DNA from: Saprospiraceae bacterium
Lineage (GTDB): Bacteria > Bacteroidota > Bacteroidia > Chitinophagales > Saprospiraceae
Assembly (NCBI GenBank): GCA_020627785.1
Contig: JAHDGF010000023.1
Location: 1 to 64,000, forward strand
Reading direction: 5' to 3'
DNA length: 64,000 nucleotides
The notes below the pieces were generated by a model. That model saw nothing but the letters and a program-made list of their open reading frames with translations, was not told the origin of the DNA and ran no database searches. Shown piece by piece: positions 61,229 through 64,000 of this stretch. The number at the start of each line of letters is the position of its first letter. Positions within the stretch are counted from its first letter, which is position 1. Position numbers and translations under genes: made by a program.

Positions 61229-62020
61229 ATGTCAAAAATTTTCAGTCGAAACACCATTTATTACACAACTCTACTTTTATTTTCAATTTTAAGTATTTAC
61301 TCTTGTTCTGATGAATATGTTGAGGAGGAATTGTGCTTGGATCATACAGAGGTACTGGCTAGAGAAAATCCTTGCTGTTCTGAAATTCAAGTATTCTTAG
61401 ATAGCGGTCACAACGATGAAGCTTACCAAGATGGTGGGTGTTGTGGTTATAGACTTTTTGTATTTTCAGGCGATGAATGTCCTGTGAATTTATATGATGC
61501 CTCTGGAAATTTACTCTATACCTTTACAAATGAATCACCGCAATATAGTTTCACCTTTTGCGGTGGGATAAGAAAATTCCCAACAGCCTATGTCATCGGA
61601 ACGAGTTTTGAAGATCCTTGTTATACCTTAAATGCGAGTTTAAATCCATTTTCCACTTCACCGTTTGGGATCACTTATAGTTGCAACCTCAATGTTACAG
61701 AGCAAGAAACTTCCGTTGACCCTGAAGATTGTTGCCCAATAACTGTAGATGTAGAAACTGGCTTTAGTACGGGAGATGATTGTTGTAATTTTGAGGTCAC
61801 CATTTCTAATCCACCTTGCACGACTTGTTCATATAAACTAGCGGTGAGTAATAGCAATGATGGCGGGTCTCCAATTTATACCAACTTTGGAAACTTTGTG
61901 AATGGTCAGGCTACTTTAAGCTTTGAATATTGCGAAAGTGATAATGCCACCTTTGCAATTACCACAGATGTAGGTAAGGTGCTGTGTAGTAACTTCACCG
62001 ATCAATTAAACTGTAATTAA
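61229..62020 (+). CDS. Cys-rich lipoprotein with internal repeats
   Basis: The lipoprotein signal (LSIYSCSDEYV) precedes about 237 residues rich in Cys pairs. Two halves share a pattern: PCCSEIQVFLDSG and GGCCGYRLFVFSG in the first, DCCPITVDVETG and DDCCNFEVTIS with CTTCSYKLAVSNSN in the second. This indicates an internal duplication with disulfide-bonded beta modules. There is no known family that I recognise; proline and glycine turns suggest a surface beta protein. It is followed by a terminator. It has its own promoter region after the ABC ATPase (119 bases). Confidence 0.65.
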   Translation: MSKIFSRNTIYYTTLLLFSILSIYSCSDEYVEEELCLDHTEVLARENPCCSEIQVFLDSGHNDEAYQDGGCCGYRLFVFSGDECPVNLYDASGNLLYTFTNESPQYSFTFCGGIRKFPTAYVIGTSFEDPCYTLNASLNPFSTSPFGITYSCNLNVTEQETSVDPEDCCPITVDVETGFSTGDDCCNFEVTISNPPCTTCSYKLAVSNSNDGGSPIYTNFGNFVNGQATLSFEYCESDNATFAITTDVGKVLCSNFTDQLNCN

Positions 62021-62086
62021 AAGAAAGATGGCAACCCAGTCAGTGATTGCCATCAAGAATTTCTACAAATATAACTTATCTCTTGA

Positions 62087-62121
62087 GCTTGGTTTATTGA
62101 CAAATAGACCAAGCCTTTTTT
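62087..62121 (+). terminator. Intrinsic terminator after the Cys-rich lipoprotein
   Basis: A 7-bp stem GCTTGGT/ACCAAGC (62087-62093 with 62108-62114) is followed by C and a run of eight Ts (62116-62123). It lies 66 bases after the stop and is the best plus-strand terminator in the window. Confidence 0.8.
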
Positions 62122-62590
62122 TTACTTAACAGACTCCATAGAGTCATAACATACTTTCAAAGAGTTACAATTTAAATAACCCAGTAAAAGAAATGCTGGA
62201 ACTAGTTCAACTTCACTACTTTTGTTTTAAGAATGAACTCAAAAACTGTGAAATAAGTAAAAATAGTCCAGCGGTGTAAGTTAGTAAGAATTAACTATGG
62301 AAAGAAAGCCTTATTTAACCTTTCTTACAAACTTGTTTTAGTAGTGCTGGATTATTCATGGGACTACTTTGTTGTGACTGCTTTATGAACGGCTGGATAA
62401 AAATTATGAGGCTCCACTTTCCAAATTTTAACACCTTTTCTTCAATAAATTTTTACATGTCGCGAAGACGATAAGTACATTTACAATGAACTCAATAATG
62501 CAGGTGTTTTTAAAGATTTTATTCGGCTTATTTTAAAACACAGATTATTGCTTGAAAGATAATTTTCTGGCAGCTTAGCGCAAATGTATG

Positions 62591-62598
62591 TACCTTTG
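62591..62598 (+). promoter_or_regulatory. Candidate -7 element for the membrane protein gene
   Basis: TACCTTTG matches the Bacteroidota -7 consensus TAnnTTTG exactly. It would start transcription near 62605, about 34 bases before the ATG at 62639. The -33 box is not clear. Confidence 0.5.
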
Positions 62599-62638
62599 TA
62601 GTGAAAGAAAACAAATATAAACACCTAAAATAGGATTT

Positions 62639-63670
62639 ATGACGAAAAAAATTCCCTTAGAATATTTTGCGTTTTTCTTTGTCCTTTCCATGTTTAGCTT
62701 TCTTTACCTTTTAGGGCAATCTCAGAGCTTTCTATTATCCTCCCAATTATCCACGCAGGCAATCCTTCTAGACCTTTTTTTAACCTTGCCGATCGGATAT
62801 TTCTTGATGATCCGAAAGACTAAAATTCCAAACTTCACAACGGTTTACGTCCTTCTACTTGCTTTACTTCTTTCCGGATTTATTCTCCCAGCAGACCACC
62901 AGACATTTCTACAAAAAATCAAATTCTTTGCAATACCTGCCATTGAAATAGGTATAATATCAACCGTAGTTTTTAAAATATGGAAACTGAGAAAGTCATA
63001 TAGTGAAAATAGAATAGAAGGTTTAGATTTTTATGATAATCTATTGTCTGCAACAAAAGATATATTCCCTCATAGATTGGCTGGATTAATATCTACAGAA
63101 ATTTCAGTCTTCTATTATCTCTATAAAGGCAAGAAACAATTAAATCCTCAAGTTGAAGAATTTAGTTACAACAAAAAGACTGGCATCTCTATGGTTATTG
63201 GTGTAATCCTCTTTTTAGTTTTGATAGAAACTTTTGTGGTTCATATATTAATAGAACAATGGAATACTACCCTAGCTTGGGTACTGACCTTTCTTAGTTT
63301 GTACACAGGCATCCAAATATTAAGTATCCTCCGTTCTATGAATCAACGTCCCATCTTAATTTATAAAAAAAGCAACCAGCTAGTATTACGATATGGTCAT
63401 GCTGCGCAATGCACCATAGAAATTGAAAACATCAAAAGCTTAGAGCAGACTAGAAGATTAAAAAAAGACGAAGGACTTATCTTGCTCACTCCATTCGATA
63501 TGCTAGAAACCCCCAATGTAATCCTTCACCTGAAAGAAGAACAAATCCTTCATAAATTTTATGGGATTAGAAAGCCCTTTGCGAGTATTGCGATTCATGT
63601 AGATGAGTTGGAAAAATTTGTAAAAAGTCTTGAAGAATCGATGGATACTCTGGCCTCCACCTTTAACTAG
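62639..63670 (+). CDS. Membrane protein of unknown function
   Basis: The 343-residue protein has about six hydrophobic segments: four in the N-terminal 120 residues and two near 180-225, with a soluble stretch of about 60 residues between them. A C-terminal soluble region (about 230-343) follows, rich in Lys/Glu and with beta strands (QLVLRYGHAAQCTIEIENI, RLKKDEGLILLTPFDMLETP, in pieces) that resemble a small PH- or bPH-like domain. I do not know the family. No catalytic motif is visible. It has a good -7 promoter element and ends 196 bases before the truncated gene at the window edge. Confidence 0.65.
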   Translation: MTKKIPLEYFAFFFVLSMFSFLYLLGQSQSFLLSSQLSTQAILLDLFLTLPIGYFLMIRKTKIPNFTTVYVLLLALLLSGFILPADHQTFLQKIKFFAIPAIEIGIISTVVFKIWKLRKSYSENRIEGLDFYDNLLSATKDIFPHRLAGLISTEISVFYYLYKGKKQLNPQVEEFSYNKKTGISMVIGVILFLVLIETFVVHILIEQWNTTLAWVLTFLSLYTGIQILSILRSMNQRPILIYKKSNQLVLRYGHAAQCTIEIENIKSLEQTRRLKKDEGLILLTPFDMLETPNVILHLKEEQILHKFYGIRKPFASIAIHVDELEKFVKSLEESMDTLASTFN

Positions 63671-63866
63671 TTCATTCTCAAAAGATTACAAAATATTTTA
63701 GGAGATCTCATTTTCCTGGGCCCACCTATTAAATTTAACTACACCACCAACCAAATAAATAATTGAATCGTTATTTCAATTATAGGTAAAATATATACCA
63801 TCCTCACGTTAAATTAGGACGGTGACCATTTTAGCTATATCAAAACCTAAACGCAAAAAATTTAAT

Positions 63867-64000
63867 ATGAAAACACTTTTTACTTCAATTTTTTTATTTA
63901 TTTCATTTGCCCTATTCTCTCAATCAGAGATCATACTTCAACCAAACGCCTCAGAGGGAAAGGATGCCAGGATTCAAAGTAATATTCCAGATACAAACAT
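63867..64000 (+). CDS. Secreted DNRLRE/CBM96-like protein, 3' end cut by the window
   Basis: The ATG at 63867 opens a signal peptide (MKTLFTSIFLFISFALFSQ) and the mature protein begins SEIILQPNASEGKDARIQSN, the phrase (LQP...GKDA) found at the start of DNRLRE/CBM96 domains in secreted Bacteroidota proteins. These beta-sandwich domains bind or decorate extracellular glycans or structural proteins. Only 44 codons are seen, so the rest, including any T9SS sorting domain, lies outside the window. Confidence 0.7.
   Translation, partial: MKTLFTSIFLFISFALFSQSEIILQPNASEGKDARIQSNIPDTN

Larger units (their letters stand above)
62021..62638. other. Intergenic region with hairpins and a promoter
   Basis: The 618 bases contain an 8-bp stem GATGGCAA/TTGCCATC (62027-62034 with 62047-62054), the terminator at 62087-62121 and a TACCTTTG element at 62591-62598. 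The rest has no ORF above 40 codons that I trust and no RNA gene signature. It may hold a small RNA between the terminator and the promoter, but nothing supports it. Confidence 0.5.

Noticed and set aside
62124-62590. Small RNA gene between terminator and promoter
   Set aside because: There is no clear promoter plus terminator pair or conserved structure; nothing but position suggests it.

Overview
The window is low-GC DNA of a Bacteroidota (Bacteroidetes) bacterium, probably a free-living, environmental member. Supporting signs are a TonB-dependent receptor, two LytS/LytTR-type regulatory pairs, a protein with a type IX secretion (T9SS) C-terminal sorting domain, many signal peptides and lipoproteins ending in AQ, SQ or SC, few Shine-Dalgarno sequences, and a few -7 elements resembling TAnnTTTG. 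The order is not certain; a Saprospiria-like or flavobacterial relative would fit. I see no rRNA, tRNA, CRISPR array, insertion sequence or prophage. The window cuts a gene at each end: a histidine kinase at the left and a secreted DNRLRE-like protein at the right.

Layout. 1-3.2 kb: histidine kinase, YfiT/BstA-like DinB protein, DEAD-box RNA helicase with no standard start codon. 3.5-6.9 kb: frameshifted lipoprotein, secreted alpha/beta hydrolase with an Asp nucleophile elbow, and a lipoprotein whose start lies in a 20-bp hairpin. 7.2-12.1 kb: hydrolase, then a tightly packed operon (DUF1801, secreted protein, RluF pseudouridine synthase, sulfotransferase-like protein, DUF1569, S66 LD-carboxypeptidase). 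12.2-14.3 kb: secreted M43-like metalloprotease. 14.3-18.0 kb: LytTR regulator and large propeller histidine kinase with a terminator-like hairpin upstream of its start. 18.4-24.1 kb: CocE-type hydrolase, NTF2-like protein, ChaN/EreA-like lipoprotein, outer-membrane barrel, S41 peptidase. 24.2-29.7 kb: unknown protein, exported methyltransferase-like protein, second LytTR/LytS pair, secreted protein, TlpA-like lipoprotein. 30.1-34.7 kb: TonB-dependent receptor and metalloprotease, each with a minus-strand terminator.

35.2-38.4 kb: a VIT-VWA protein coupled to an exported protein with a possible caspase-like His/Cys pair; this is the most promising uncharacterised pair here. 39.3-40.8 kb: methyltransferase-TPR protein. 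41.2-47.2 kb: a TolC/HlyD/ABC exporter locus with an embedded hotdog thioesterase, an HPF-like small protein and a divergent TetR regulator; the ABC protein has lost its signature motif and switch histidine. 47.4-48.6 kb: ECF sigma factor, short membrane protein and Spy/CnrX-like sensor, arranged like CnrYXH.

49.1-52.2 kb: operon of a frameshifted GNAT, two lipoproteins (one with an EGF-like module), an NTF2-like protein and a TIGR02117 protein. 52.2-53.9 kb: HipBA toxin-antitoxin module with four TGACCA boxes upstream. 54.0-57.7 kb: T9SS-exported esterase, transglutaminase-like protein, S41 peptidase. 57.9-59.5 kb: YCII/DGPF protein with an ECF42-like sigma factor. 59.6-61.1 kb: two-gene ABC transporter. 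61.2-63.7 kb: Cys-rich repeat lipoprotein and a membrane protein.

Two genes are broken at single-base homopolymer runs (T7 at 3549, A8 at 49330). Both are repaired by removing one base, so sequencing or assembly error must be weighed against true slippage or decay. All functions are judged by reading motifs; no database search was run.
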